Assembly (NCBI RefSeq): GCF_036320485.1
Contig: NZ_CP132911.1
Location: forward strand, 2,666,001 to 2,730,000
Direction: 5' to 3'
DNA: 64,000 nucleotides
From: Dyella sp. A6
GTDB taxonomy: Bacteria > Pseudomonadota > Gammaproteobacteria > Xanthomonadales > Rhodanobacteraceae
Shown here: positions 49,340 through 58,633 of the stretch, piece by piece
How the letters are laid out: every line of letters starts with the position of its first letter
How positions within the stretch are numbered: the first letter of the stretch is position 1
Notes under the pieces: generated by a model
What the model saw: the letters and a program-made list of their open reading frames with translations, nothing else
Databases searched by the model: none
What the model was told of the DNA's origin: nothing
Position numbers and translations under genes: made by a program

Positions 49340-50689
49340 TTATTCGCTCTTGACCTGTAGTCCCGGCTCAACCACCGCCACTCGCCAGGCGGGCAACAAG
49401 CCCACCAGTACCCCGACGAGCAGCGCCAGCCCGAACAAGGCGCCGAACATCGCCGGATCGAGGCGCGCCAGACCAGAGAAGGCATCGCCCTGCTGGCGCA
49501 GTATCCACAGTCCCAGCAGGGTCAACGGCCATGCCAGCACCCCGCCGACCAGGCAGACCAGTCCGGCCTCCAGCACGTGCTGCTGGAACACCGCCCGCCG
49601 CGGCGCACCCAGCGCACGGCGTATGCCGACTTCACCGCTGCGGCGCAGGAAGCGCGCCGACAGCAGACCCGCGACATTGACCATGCACAGCAGCAGGAAC
49701 GACCCGGCCAGCCATACGTTCAGGCGCACGCGGTCCGGCACCACGTTCTTCTGCTTCAGCCAGTCGGCCACGCCGGTCAGTTGCGAACGCGGCGGTTTGC
49801 CGAAGCCGGCCAGCGCCGTCTGCTGCTGCACATAACCCTGCAGATAGGCGCGGTAGCCTGCGACCTGTCGCGGTGTATCCAGCTGCACCCAGAGCCCCAG
49901 CGTCGCGCAATGCTGCGGATCATTGGCAGCCTGGGTCGCCGACGCCTTGTACGACGCATCGCAGGCGTCCGAATCGTCCGGCACCAGGCCCGCGTCCAGC
50001 GCCGCGGTATAGGGCGCATAGAGATTCTCGCCACCGTCGCTGCTGTACGCACCGTGATCCAGTGCGTAGAAACTGGGCTGCGGCGCATAGGGCTGGATCA
50101 CTCCCACCACGCGAAACAACGTGTGCTTCAGACGCACATCACGGCCCACCGCATCGGGCGTGCCGAAGAGCTTCGTGGCCAGGTCGGTATCGATCACCGC
50201 CACCGGCGTCCGGTTGGCGTCCTCGGCAGGTGTCCAGTCGCGACCGTAGCGCAGGGTGACGCCGAACATCGGGATGAAATCTGATGTGGTCGCCAGAATC
50301 AGCTGCTGACGCTCCGCATGCCTACCGTCGCCGGAAATCTCGTCAGCCTCCATATCGGCGACCACCGTCTGCCGCACGGCGCGGTGTGCCGCCAGCAATG
50401 CCTGCGCATCGGCCAGTTTGATGCGGTGGTAGCCCGTATCGAAGGTCACATGGTTCAGCTCCATCGCCGCCGAGTGACTGTCCATGGGCTTCGCCAGCAC
50501 CGTATCGACCCAGGCCAGGTAAAGGTTCTGGCTGCGCCCCGGCAACGGATCGGCCGACAGCATATGCAGCAGCGTCAACGTGGTCATGCAGGCCGCCAGT
50601 CCGAGCGCCACCGTCAGCAGTACCAGCATCGTGCTGCGGGGGAATCGCCGCAATCCGCGTACGGCCAGTTCAAGGTTGTAATGCCACAT
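49340..50689 (-). CDS. MacB/FtsX-type ABC permease, A type (pair 7)
   Basis: Permease subunit of 449 residues, the longest A protein. It starts MWHYNLELAVRGLRRFPRST after a strong AAAGGAG site; an upstream in-frame ATG (50728) was rejected. The A-type periplasmic cysteines are in DACDASYK ... QHCATLGLWVQLDTP. Its FtsX block reads GEVGIRRALGAPRRAVFQQHVLEAGLVCLVGG and the tail PGLQVKSE. Its sequence is the most divergent of the A proteins. Coupled to its B partner by an 11-base spacer. Confidence 0.9.
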   Translation of the reverse strand: MWHYNLELAVRGLRRFPRSTMLVLLTVALGLAACMTTLTLLHMLSADPLPGRSQNLYLAWVDTVLAKPMDSHSAAMELNHVTFDTGYHRIKLADAQALLAAHRAVRQTVVADMEADEISGDGRHAERQQLILATTSDFIPMFGVTLRYGRDWTPAEDANRTPVAVIDTDLATKLFGTPDAVGRDVRLKHTLFRVVGVIQPYAPQPSFYALDHGAYSSDGGENLYAPYTAALDAGLVPDDSDACDASYKASATQAANDPQHCATLGLWVQLDTPRQVAGYRAYLQGYVQQQTALAGFGKPPRSQLTGVADWLKQKNVVPDRVRLNVWLAGSFLLLCMVNVAGLLSARFLRRSGEVGIRRALGAPRRAVFQQHVLEAGLVCLVGGVLAWPLTLLGLWILRQQGDAFSGLARLDPAMFGALFGLALLVGVLVGLLPAWRVAVVEPGLQVKSE

Positions 50690-50709
50690 GCTGCTCTCCT
50701 TTCGCCTGC

Positions 50710-50748
50710 CCGAACGTCGGCAAGTCAATCCGCTTTTGCAGCGTTCGG
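50710..50748 (-). other. Hairpin between pairs 6 and 7
   Basis: CCGAACG (50710-50716) and CGTTCGG (50742-50748) form a 7-bp stem with a 25-base loop, 17 bases after the pair-6 B stop. Confidence 0.45.
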
Positions 50749-50765
50749 CACGCTGACCCGCCCAT

Positions 50766-52001
50766 TCACACCGACCGTGTCGCCACCACTGGTGGCACGC
50801 GTGCCGCGCGCAGCGCCGGCGACAGCACCGCCAGTTGGCCCAGCAGCAACATCAGCAGCGCGCCGTATGGCAGGTAGGTCCAGGGCAGCCGACTCAGTTC
50901 GTAGTGGTGCATCAGCCACAGATTGACCGCGTAGGCTAGCGCCATGCCCAGCAGGATGCCCGTACCGACCACCAGCAGATTCTCCAGTTGCACGTCGTGC
51001 AGGATGTGGCTGCGCTGCGCACCCAGTGCACGACGGATACCGATCTGCCGCATGCGCTGCTGCACCCAGTAACCGGTCAGGCCCATCACGCCGACCACGG
51101 TAACCAGCAGCACGATCAGGCTGACCCCCGACAGCAGCCACACGGCCGCCCGGGGACGTGCCAGCATGGCGTCGCGCAGCTCGGCATATCTCTGGTAGTT
51201 GGGTTCGATGCCGACCACGATGTCGCTGCCAAGCGCCTGCTGGATGGTGGTCTTGACCGCCTTGAGCACCGCCGGGGCCATCGCGGCATGCGTCACACGA
51301 ACGCCGAACGAAGGCATGGCCCAGTGCCCCGGAATGCCTGGGAACATCATGCTGTAGTCGATATCGCTGCGGTCGTCCTGACTCATCACATTGCGCATCA
51401 GGTGCGCGACCACACCAACCACGGTGCGTCGGCCGGCATCGGGTATGTCGCCGATGCGGATCACCCGACCCAGCACATGCCCGTCGGGGAACAGGCGCCG
51501 GGCCAGCGCCTGCGTGATGATGGTGGGACCACTGTTGCTGACGCCGATGTTCTTGTAGCGCGTGGCCTGTTCGGCCGCACTGAAGTCGCGCCCGGCCACC
51601 AGTTGGAGCCCCAGGGTGTCGACCAGGTGGTCGCCGATATAGACCGCCGCATTGGCCTTGGTCCCTGCCCCCTGGCCGAACACCTGGCCACCCACACGCA
51701 CGTTGTCCTCCATCGGCAGCGAAGCCGCCACGCTGACCGAAGTCACCCCCGGGATCGCATGTAGCGCCTGCTCCGTCTCATACAGACGGCTGGTCGACCA
51801 GGGTGCACCGCGCGGCACAATGCGCGACGCCACGATCAACCGGGCCGGATGGCCAACCCCGTCTGGTGTCACGATCGGCACCAGTTTCTGCTGCAACAGG
51901 AACAGCGCATTGCAGGCGATGGCACATGCCAGCGCCACCTGCAGCACGACCAGCAGCGGCATCATGCGATGACGGAACAGTGGCTTGATGATGTGTCGCA
52001 T
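50766..52001 (-). CDS. MacB/FtsX-type ABC permease, B type (pair 6)
   Basis: Permease subunit of 411 residues starting MRHIIKPLFRHRMMPLLVVL, with AGGAGG upstream. The first membrane segment has the B-type Cys-Asn (ACNALFL). The FtsX block (YWVQQRMRQIGIRRALGAQR) and tail VPPVVATRSV are conserved. An open frame reaching 52151 was rejected. Its 3' end is nearly identical to that of the pair-7 B gene. Ten bases separate it from its A partner. Confidence 0.9.
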   Translation of the reverse strand: MRHIIKPLFRHRMMPLLVVLQVALACAIACNALFLLQQKLVPIVTPDGVGHPARLIVASRIVPRGAPWSTSRLYETEQALHAIPGVTSVSVAASLPMEDNVRVGGQVFGQGAGTKANAAVYIGDHLVDTLGLQLVAGRDFSAAEQATRYKNIGVSNSGPTIITQALARRLFPDGHVLGRVIRIGDIPDAGRRTVVGVVAHLMRNVMSQDDRSDIDYSMMFPGIPGHWAMPSFGVRVTHAAMAPAVLKAVKTTIQQALGSDIVVGIEPNYQRYAELRDAMLARPRAAVWLLSGVSLIVLLVTVVGVMGLTGYWVQQRMRQIGIRRALGAQRSHILHDVQLENLLVVGTGILLGMALAYAVNLWLMHHYELSRLPWTYLPYGALLMLLLGQLAVLSPALRAARVPPVVATRSV

Positions 52002-52011
52002 GGCTGCCCTC

Positions 52012-53337
52012 CTAGGCGATCTTGATCTGCAGGGCCGGCGGCAGCCGGCATACGCGCCACGCCGGCAGGATGCCGACCAGCAGGCCCACCGCCACCGACA
52101 ACACGAACAACAGCACGAACACGCCCGGGCTGAAGTGCGCGGCGCGTGCATAGCTCACCGGCTGCATGCGCACGATCCAAAGGCCCAGCCAGGTCAATGG
52201 CAGCGCCAGCACGCCACCAGCCAGGCCGAGCAGGCCGGTTTCCACCAGGTGCTGGACGAACACGTCGCGCTTCGACGCGCCCAGCGCACGGCGAATGGCG
52301 ACGTCGCTCTGCCGGCGCAGGAAGCGTGCCGCCAGCAGGCCTGCCACGTTGACCAGGCATAACAGCAGGAACCCGCCGGCCAGCATCAGGTTCAGGTTCA
52401 CGTCGTCCGGCATCACATGGTGCAAGGCCATCCACGCCTGCGTGCCGTACAGCTGCGCGTGTGGCGGATAAACAAAGCGGCCCGCATCATGCTGGGCATT
52501 CGCATAGCTGCTCAGGAACTGCCGGTAAGCCGCGACCGCAGCCGGCGTATCCAGGCGTACCCAGGCCTCGATCCAGCGGCACCGGGCCACTGCCGCGGTC
52601 TGGAAACTGATCATCGGCGTATCGCCGCCCTTGCCGCATTCGCCGGACGAGAACGGACCGACGCCCGCATCCAGCGACGCCTGTGCCGGCACGAAGAAAT
52701 TCTCGTCCTGGCCCAGTGAGCTGCCCGCGTTCTGGCCCAGGTTGAAGATCTGCAGGCGCGGCTTCCAGGGTGCATAGACACCGATCACGCGGAAGCTGCG
52801 CTTGCCCAGCGTGACACTGCGACCGACCACGTTGTCCTTGCCGAACAGCTTGTGCGCCACGTGCGTGTCGATCACCACCACCGGCGCACCGGAAGCCTGC
52901 TCGGCCGCGGTCCAGGCCCTGCCATAGCGCAACGGCACACCCAGGGTCTGCAGCGCCGGGCCGTAGGCGATCAGGCCGTACGCCTGGGTGGACTTCCTGC
53001 CGTCGGTCGTGCCGAACTGCGTGAGGCTCTGCGACAGCGCGACCTGGAGCGCGGCACGGTGCGCATCCACCAGGGCCTTGGCGTCGGACAGCTTCAGCAG
53101 GCTGTCCGGTTTCGTGTAATGAGGATCGTCCTTGTCGAGCGCTTCACGCGCATCCATCGTCGCCACATATAGATACGGACTGACACCCGGCAGCGCCGCT
53201 CCGGACAAGGCACGGAAAATCGTCATCGCCGTCATGCACGAGGCAATGCCAACCGCCATGGTCAACATCAGCAGTAGCACCATCGGCAAATTCTGGCGGC
53301 ATCGCCGCAGGGCCAGTCGCAGGTAATAGTCGAACAT
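52012..53337 (-). CDS. MacB/FtsX-type ABC permease, A type (pair 6)
   Basis: Permease subunit of 441 residues starting MFDYYLRLALRRCRQNLP. Periplasmic cysteines lie in SGECGKGGD ... VARCRWIEAWVRLDTP. This is the only A protein with ALRRC (a Cys) at its N-terminal cytosolic end. The tail is LPPALQIKIA. The gap to the previous pair's B gene is 43 bases, the shortest inter-pair gap. Confidence 0.9.
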   Translation of the reverse strand: MFDYYLRLALRRCRQNLPMVLLLMLTMAVGIASCMTAMTIFRALSGAALPGVSPYLYVATMDAREALDKDDPHYTKPDSLLKLSDAKALVDAHRAALQVALSQSLTQFGTTDGRKSTQAYGLIAYGPALQTLGVPLRYGRAWTAAEQASGAPVVVIDTHVAHKLFGKDNVVGRSVTLGKRSFRVIGVYAPWKPRLQIFNLGQNAGSSLGQDENFFVPAQASLDAGVGPFSSGECGKGGDTPMISFQTAAVARCRWIEAWVRLDTPAAVAAYRQFLSSYANAQHDAGRFVYPPHAQLYGTQAWMALHHVMPDDVNLNLMLAGGFLLLCLVNVAGLLAARFLRRQSDVAIRRALGASKRDVFVQHLVETGLLGLAGGVLALPLTWLGLWIVRMQPVSYARAAHFSPGVFVLLFVLSVAVGLLVGILPAWRVCRLPPALQIKIA

Positions 53338-53355
53338 GCATCCACTCCCTTTGGT

Positions 53356-53374
53356 CGGAACGCTCCGCGCTCCG
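53356..53374 (-). other. Short hairpin between pairs 5 and 6
   Basis: On the transcribed strand CGGAGCG-CGGAG-CGUUCCG folds into a 7-bp stem (one G-U) with a five-base loop, six bases after the pair-5 B stop. Confidence 0.45.
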
Positions 53375-53380
53375 TGAAAA

Positions 53381-54625
53381 TCACACCGACCGCGTCGCCA
53401 CCACCGGCGGCACCGTGGATGCGCGCCGTGCCGGCACGAACACCGCCAGTTGCCCCAGCAACAGCAGCACCGCTACGCCGGCCAGCAGATAAAGCTGCGG
53501 CAGGCGTTGCAGCTCGTAGCGGCTCATCAGCCACAGGTTGAGTGCCAGCGCCAGGACCACGCCGAGCGCCACGCCAATCAGCACGATGAACAGGTTCTCC
53601 AGCTGGAACTGCCGCAGGATGTCGGCACGCGTGGCGCCGAGGGCTCGCCGAACGCCGATCTGCTTGCGGCGCTGGCCGACCCAGAAACTGGTCAGGCCGA
53701 CAATGCCGGCCGCCGTCACGCACAACAGGATCAGACTGATCGCGCCCATCAGCACGGCCATGCCGCGGTCGCCGCGATAGGCGCGTGCACGCATGCGCGA
53801 AAACGGCCAGATACCCCAGCTACGCGGCATCCAGCGCATCGGATCTACCGCAAACAACGCCTTGCGCGCCTCGCGCATCACAGCCTTCTGCTGCCCAGGC
53901 TTCACCCTCACGGCGTAGCTGACGAACGAACCGTCCAGCCGTACCGGTTCCAGCACCGAGTTATACGACCAGCCTGCGACCCACTTGCTGACCCTGGGTG
54001 TCTGCAGCCGTCCGACGATACCGATGATGACCGCCGGCTTGCCGTCCTGGTAGATCGTCTTCCCCAGAGCATCGCCATGCGGGAACAACTTGTCGGCCAC
54101 TGGCTTGTCCACAATGACGAGCGGCGCGGCGGCGGTGCCGCGGATGGTGCGGTGAAGGATCTCGCCAGCGGTGAAGTCGCGCCCCGCAAGCAAGTGAAGA
54201 CCCAACGTGGAGCGCAGCTGCTCGTCGCCATAGTAATAGGCAACATGTACGCTCAACCCGCCCGGCGTCAGCGACCGGGTCAACTGGCCGCTCCAGATGA
54301 CTCCAAGTATGGGAAAACTGGTCGATGCGGCCACTTCCTGTACGCCGGGCAGCGCGCGAAGCGTGGCGAGATCTGTACGTTGCATGACATCGAGCTTCTC
54401 GACCGCTCCGGCACTGTCGCTCCGGGGTGCATCCAGCCATTGTTGCTCTATATGCAGCAATCCGCTTTCTACGATGCCGCTGGGGCGTTCCATGCGCTCG
54501 ATACGCTGCGCGATGATGAAGACCGCGTTGCACACGATGGCTAGCGTCAGCGCCACCTGCAACGCGATCAGCAGCACGCCGGTCTTGTGCCGTCGCAACG
54601 CGGCGAGGGTCGGATGGAGTCTCAT
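53381..54625 (-). CDS. MacB/FtsX-type ABC permease, B type (pair 5)
   Basis: Permease subunit of 414 residues starting MRLHPTLAALRRHKTGVLLI. The first membrane segment has the VCNAVFII of the B type. The periplasmic part contains SFPILGVIWSGQLTRSL and AYYYGDEQLRSTLGLHL. The FtsX block is FWVGQRRKQIGVRRALGATR, tail VPPVVATRSV. It is preceded by its A partner after ten bases, with GAGGGG ahead of the ATG. Confidence 0.9.
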   Translation of the reverse strand: MRLHPTLAALRRHKTGVLLIALQVALTLAIVCNAVFIIAQRIERMERPSGIVESGLLHIEQQWLDAPRSDSAGAVEKLDVMQRTDLATLRALPGVQEVAASTSFPILGVIWSGQLTRSLTPGGLSVHVAYYYGDEQLRSTLGLHLLAGRDFTAGEILHRTIRGTAAAPLVIVDKPVADKLFPHGDALGKTIYQDGKPAVIIGIVGRLQTPRVSKWVAGWSYNSVLEPVRLDGSFVSYAVRVKPGQQKAVMREARKALFAVDPMRWMPRSWGIWPFSRMRARAYRGDRGMAVLMGAISLILLCVTAAGIVGLTSFWVGQRRKQIGVRRALGATRADILRQFQLENLFIVLIGVALGVVLALALNLWLMSRYELQRLPQLYLLAGVAVLLLLGQLAVFVPARRASTVPPVVATRSV

Positions 54626-54635
54626 CGCATGCCCC

Positions 54636-55958
54636 TCATTGGCTCTTCAACTGCCACGCGGGTGCGACGCACGCGGCACGCAGCGCCGGATAGCAACCAG
54701 CCAGCAGGGTGGCGGTCACGGCCAACGACATGGATTCGAGCAGCAGTGCCGCATCCACACGCGCCAGACCGGCCAGGTAGATCGGCAGCACCTGGCCCAC
54801 GCCAAGCACGCCGATGCCGGTGAACAGCAGGCCGAGCAGACCGCCACCCGCACCGATCAGGAAGGCCTCGACCAGAAACTGCACCACGATGGTCATGCGC
54901 GACGCCCCCAGCGCCCGGCGCACGCCGATCTCGCCGCTGCGTCGCAGGAAACGGGCCAGCAGCAGGCCCACCGTGTTCACCAGGCAGACCACCAGCAAGC
55001 CGATCGCCACCAGCATCGACACCCGGGTATCGCCGGGCACCACATGCTCATGGTCAAGAAAGGCCATGATGTCGCGCAGCCGGTTGTCTGGCGCCCAGTC
55101 GAAGCGGCCCAGCTGGCGCTGCTCGCGCGCATAGCCGTCAAGGTACGCCCGATAGCGCCGCACTGCGGCGGCATCGTCCAGCTCCACCATGTAGGAAATC
55201 CACACGCACACCGATCGGCGCAGACCGGCAAAGCCCGGCGCGCTGGGCGTCCGCCCCTTCGGACAATTGATGCTGCCAGCGTTCTGCATGTCCGCCGCGA
55301 TCGCCGTGCCGAACGGCAGGAAGACATCCGGCCCATCGCCGCCGAAGGCACCGGTATCGACCACGTCGAAGAAGATCGGTTGCGGGTTCCAGTACTTCAT
55401 CACGCCGACCACGCGGTAGTCGTGGCCGTCCATGCTGATCGTCCTGCCCACACTGTCGGCGCCACCGAACAGCTTGCGGTTGAGTGCAGCGCTGATCACC
55501 GCCACCGGCGCGTTCCGCGCGTCGTCGGTCTGACTCCAGCCGCTGCCGTATTCGAACGGCACGTCGAGCATGGGGAAGAACTCTCCACTCACCGCGAAGC
55601 CGCTGAGCGGAATCGGCGTACGACTGGCATCCGTCGGCAGCACGGCGGGAGCGACCAGGTAGATCGCCGACTGCCACGTGGCCCGGTGATCGCGCATCAG
55701 CGCCAGTGCATCGGTGTAGTCCAGCGTGTCCGGCGGCTCGCCATCGGCGGAACGGTCGGCCGGCCCCCACGTGTCGATCTGCGGCACGAACAGCTTCGAC
55801 GACTTTGCCGGAATTGGGTCGCCCGACACCGCACGGAACACCGACCAGGTGGTCATGCATGCGCCGACGCCGAACCCGATGGTCAGCACCATCAGGGCCG
55901 TCAGCCCCGGGCTGCGACGCAGACTGCGTATCGCCAATGACAGGTAGTACCCCAGCAC
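54636..55958 (-). CDS. MacB/FtsX-type ABC permease, A type (pair 5)
   Basis: Permease subunit of 440 residues with a GTG start at 55958, with AAGGAG eight bases ahead. N-terminus LGYYLSLAIRSLRRSPG. Periplasmic cysteines are in SINCPKGRT ... RSVCVWISYMVELD. Tail is APAWQLKSQ. The gap before it holds the strong hairpin 55985-56015. Confidence 0.9.
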   Translation of the reverse strand: MLGYYLSLAIRSLRRSPGLTALMVLTIGFGVGACMTTWSVFRAVSGDPIPAKSSKLFVPQIDTWGPADRSADGEPPDTLDYTDALALMRDHRATWQSAIYLVAPAVLPTDASRTPIPLSGFAVSGEFFPMLDVPFEYGSGWSQTDDARNAPVAVISAALNRKLFGGADSVGRTISMDGHDYRVVGVMKYWNPQPIFFDVVDTGAFGGDGPDVFLPFGTAIAADMQNAGSINCPKGRTPSAPGFAGLRRSVCVWISYMVELDDAAAVRRYRAYLDGYAREQRQLGRFDWAPDNRLRDIMAFLDHEHVVPGDTRVSMLVAIGLLVVCLVNTVGLLLARFLRRSGEIGVRRALGASRMTIVVQFLVEAFLIGAGGGLLGLLFTGIGVLGVGQVLPIYLAGLARVDAALLLESMSLAVTATLLAGCYPALRAACVAPAWQLKSQ

Positions 55959-55984
55959 TCGTACCTCTCCTTTATCCCTTCATC

Positions 55985-56015
55985 GCCTTGCGATCCCACG
56001 CATGGGTCGCAAGGC
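55985..56015 (-). other. Strong hairpin between pairs 4 and 5
   Basis: GCCTTGCGA-T-CCCA and TGGG-TCGCAAGGC form 13 paired bases with one bulged base and a four-base CGCA loop. It is 18 bases after the pair-4 B stop. No U-tract follows, so it may be a processing or protection structure. Confidence 0.65.
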
Positions 56016-56033
56016 GCTCCATCCGTCAGGCGG

Positions 56034-57254
56034 TCACACCGACCGCGTCGCCACCACCGGCGGCACGCGTGCCGCACGCAGCGCCGGGCCGAGCACCGCC
56101 AGCTGCCCCAGCAGCCACAAGGCCACGGCGCCGATGGGCAGGTAATAGAGCGGCATGCGGTCCACTTCGAAAAGCTTCATCAGCATCAGGTTGATGAGCA
56201 GCGCCGCGGCCATGCCCAGTACGACCCCGAAGCTGACGACCAGGAAGTTCTCGGTCAGGAAATAGCGCAGGATGTCGCCGCAGGTGGCACCGACCGCACG
56301 TCGGATACCGATCTGCTTGCGCCGCTGCGCCACCCAGAAACTGGCAAGGCCCACGATGCCAAGCGCGGTCACCCCAAGCAGCGCGACGATCACGCCCACC
56401 AGCAGACCGGTCATCGCCCGGTCGGTCTTGAAGAAGCGTTCGCGCAGGAACGAAACAGTGTGACTGCTGTGGTAATCGAGCACCGCGTCGGGTGCAATCT
56501 TCCTGACGGCCGCGCGCGCCTCGACCATCACACGATTCAGGACCGCCGGATTCGCCCGTATGAGGTACGTACCGGCAAGCGGACCACCAGGCTGCACCGG
56601 CACGAACGCGCACCACTCGGCCCCTCGCGCACCGTACTGCGTGTACTGCGACACGGCCAGACTGGCGACAACGCCCATGACACGAAACTGATACGGCCCT
56701 CCCCAGAGCTGCTTGCCCAGCGGGTTCTCGCCCGGCCAGAGCTTCGTGGCCAGCGCCTGCGTGATCACGATGCGCGACGACTTGGGGAAATAGTTCTTCG
56801 CCGGCACCGGCTGGTAGTCGGCCGCTGCAGGAAAGTGCCCCGCAATCAGTTTCAGCCCGAGCGCCTTTGGCGTACCGGGGCCACCCAAGTAGAAATCAGT
56901 CACCACTGCATCGTGCTTGCCTGCCTGATCGAACGTCGTACCGGCCACGAATCCCTGCGGGCCGAACGGCACCGAATTCACGACATGTACCGACTCGACA
57001 CCCGGAATCGCACGCAGGCCAGCAAGCATCCGCGCATTCAGGTCGTTGGTCAGGGCAGGATCGAAGCCGGTCACCACGATCTCGCCTAGCGAGGCTTCAT
57101 CCACGCCACTGTTTATATTCATCGCGGAGAGGCGATGGCTGATCATCGAGCAGGCATTGCACAGCACCGCGCAGGCCAGGGCGATCTCCATCGCAATCAG
57201 GAAGGTCGCCAGCTTGTGTCTGCGCAGCGCGGCAAGAATGGGTCGGATCTGCAT
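56034..57254 (-). CDS. MacB/FtsX-type ABC permease, B type (pair 4)
   Basis: Permease subunit of 406 residues starting MQIRPILAALRRHKLATFLI. The first segment is LACAVLCNACSMI, with extra Cys. GAGG lies nine bases before ATG 57254; the pair-4 A stop also overlaps an upstream ATG (ATGA at 57266-57269). The FtsX block is FWVAQRRKQIGIRRAVGATC, tail VPPVVATRSV. It has the same start form as the pair-3 B protein (MPIRPILSSLRRHK). Confidence 0.9.
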   Translation of the reverse strand: MQIRPILAALRRHKLATFLIAMEIALACAVLCNACSMISHRLSAMNINSGVDEASLGEIVVTGFDPALTNDLNARMLAGLRAIPGVESVHVVNSVPFGPQGFVAGTTFDQAGKHDAVVTDFYLGGPGTPKALGLKLIAGHFPAAADYQPVPAKNYFPKSSRIVITQALATKLWPGENPLGKQLWGGPYQFRVMGVVASLAVSQYTQYGARGAEWCAFVPVQPGGPLAGTYLIRANPAVLNRVMVEARAAVRKIAPDAVLDYHSSHTVSFLRERFFKTDRAMTGLLVGVIVALLGVTALGIVGLASFWVAQRRKQIGIRRAVGATCGDILRYFLTENFLVVSFGVVLGMAAALLINLMLMKLFEVDRMPLYYLPIGAVALWLLGQLAVLGPALRAARVPPVVATRSV

Positions 57255-57265
57255 GGCTGGCATCC

Positions 57266-58588
57266 TCATAGGGTCTTCAACTGCAGCGCAGGCGTGATTC
57301 GGCTGGCACGCATCGCTGGCAGCGCCCCTGCCAGCAGACTCACTGCGATTGACAGTGCGAAGGTCACCACGAACATCGCGACGTCCATGTGCACCAGGTC
57401 GGCATACGGTGCCTGCTGCCGACGCACCAGCCACAGTCCAAGCAGGCTCAACAGCCAGCCGCCGGCGCCACCGATGAAGCCGATCAAGCCGGCCTCGATC
57501 AGGCATTGCGTGAATATCTCGCGCCGCGATGCACCTAGCGCGCGGCGCACGCCGATCTCGCCGCTGCGGCGCAGGAACTTGGCCAGCAACAGGCCCACCG
57601 TGTTGAACAGGCAGATCGCCAGGAACGCGAAAGCCAGCCACATCTGCAGGGTCACGTCACTCGGCACAACCTGTTCGAAGCGCAGCCACTGCATCAGGTC
57701 GAGCATCCGGGTATCGGTCTGCGCGAAACGTCCCATGGCTTTCTGCTGGCGCGCGTAATCACCGAGAAAGGCGCGATAGGCAGCGACCTTCGAAGGGCTA
57801 TCCAGTTCGACCCATAACGCAACCCACAGACAGGGCGAATGCTCCAGGTGACCGGGACTGGTCGGCTGGCCCCAGCAGGTGTACTGGAAGAAATGGCCAT
57901 CGTTGACTTCAAGGCTGGCGGAAAAAGGCATGAACACGTCTTCCGGCCTGCCGTAATTGCCCTTCGATGTCATGTTGCCGTCGACGCTGCCTTCCGGGTC
58001 ATAGAACATTGGCGACGGTCGCCACGGTTTCAGCACGCCGACGATCCGCACGTCGCTGCCACGGATGCGGATGGTCTTGCCGACGCTGTCCCCGCCGTCG
58101 AAAAGCCGGTCGTTGAGGTCGGCCGAGATCACCGCAACACGTGCACGCCCCTGGTCATCCGCAGACGTCCACGGGGCGCCATAGGCAAACGGAACATCGA
58201 ACATCGGAAAGAAGTCCGACGTGGTGGACTGCATCGACAGCATCAACGGTGCATGATCCACGCCCGGCGCGCTGACCTTCACCGGGCTCTGCACAATCAG
58301 CGCCTGACGATCGGCACGATGGGCGCTCCACAGGTCCAGCGCCGAACGCTCATCCATCATCTCCAACGGATGCGAGGCACGGCCCCAGCTGGCCGGCGTG
58401 GGGTCCACCTGCGGAAAGAAAATGTGCGCGCTGCGCCCCGGCAGCGGATCGCCCGACAGCACATGCACCACGGTCAACGTGGTCATGCTGGCGCCGATGC
58501 CTACCGCGATGGCCAGCACCATCAGTGCGGTGAGCACCTTGTTGCGCTTCAGGCTGCGCAGGGCCAGATCCAGGTAATAAGCCAGCAT
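57266..58588 (-). CDS. MacB/FtsX-type ABC permease, A type (pair 4)
   Basis: Permease subunit of 440 residues starting MLAYYLDLALRSLKRNKV at ATG 58588, eight bases after AAGGAG. Periplasmic cysteines are in YTCWGQPTSPG ... HSPCLWVALWVELDSP. Tail PALQLKTL. The first 75 coding bases (58506-58580) are identical to those of the pair-3 A gene. An in-frame GTG at 58597 was rejected on SD spacing. Confidence 0.9.
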   Translation of the reverse strand: MLAYYLDLALRSLKRNKVLTALMVLAIAVGIGASMTTLTVVHVLSGDPLPGRSAHIFFPQVDPTPASWGRASHPLEMMDERSALDLWSAHRADRQALIVQSPVKVSAPGVDHAPLMLSMQSTTSDFFPMFDVPFAYGAPWTSADDQGRARVAVISADLNDRLFDGGDSVGKTIRIRGSDVRIVGVLKPWRPSPMFYDPEGSVDGNMTSKGNYGRPEDVFMPFSASLEVNDGHFFQYTCWGQPTSPGHLEHSPCLWVALWVELDSPSKVAAYRAFLGDYARQQKAMGRFAQTDTRMLDLMQWLRFEQVVPSDVTLQMWLAFAFLAICLFNTVGLLLAKFLRRSGEIGVRRALGASRREIFTQCLIEAGLIGFIGGAGGWLLSLLGLWLVRRQQAPYADLVHMDVAMFVVTFALSIAVSLLAGALPAMRASRITPALQLKTL

Positions 58589-58614
58589 GCCCATCACTCC
58601 TTGCTTGTTTTACT

Positions 58615-58633
58615 GATGCGGCGGAAGCGCATT
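58615..58633 (-). other. Weak hairpin between pairs 3 and 4
   Basis: A five-pair stem (ATGCG and CGCAT, plus one G-U) with a seven-base loop overlaps the pair-3 B stop codon. It is the weakest of the inter-pair structures. Confidence 0.3.

Noticed and set aside
57266..57641. Fusion of pair-4 A and B permeases as one frame
   Set aside because: The extended frame lies antisense to conserved codons; separate genes have proper starts and stops.
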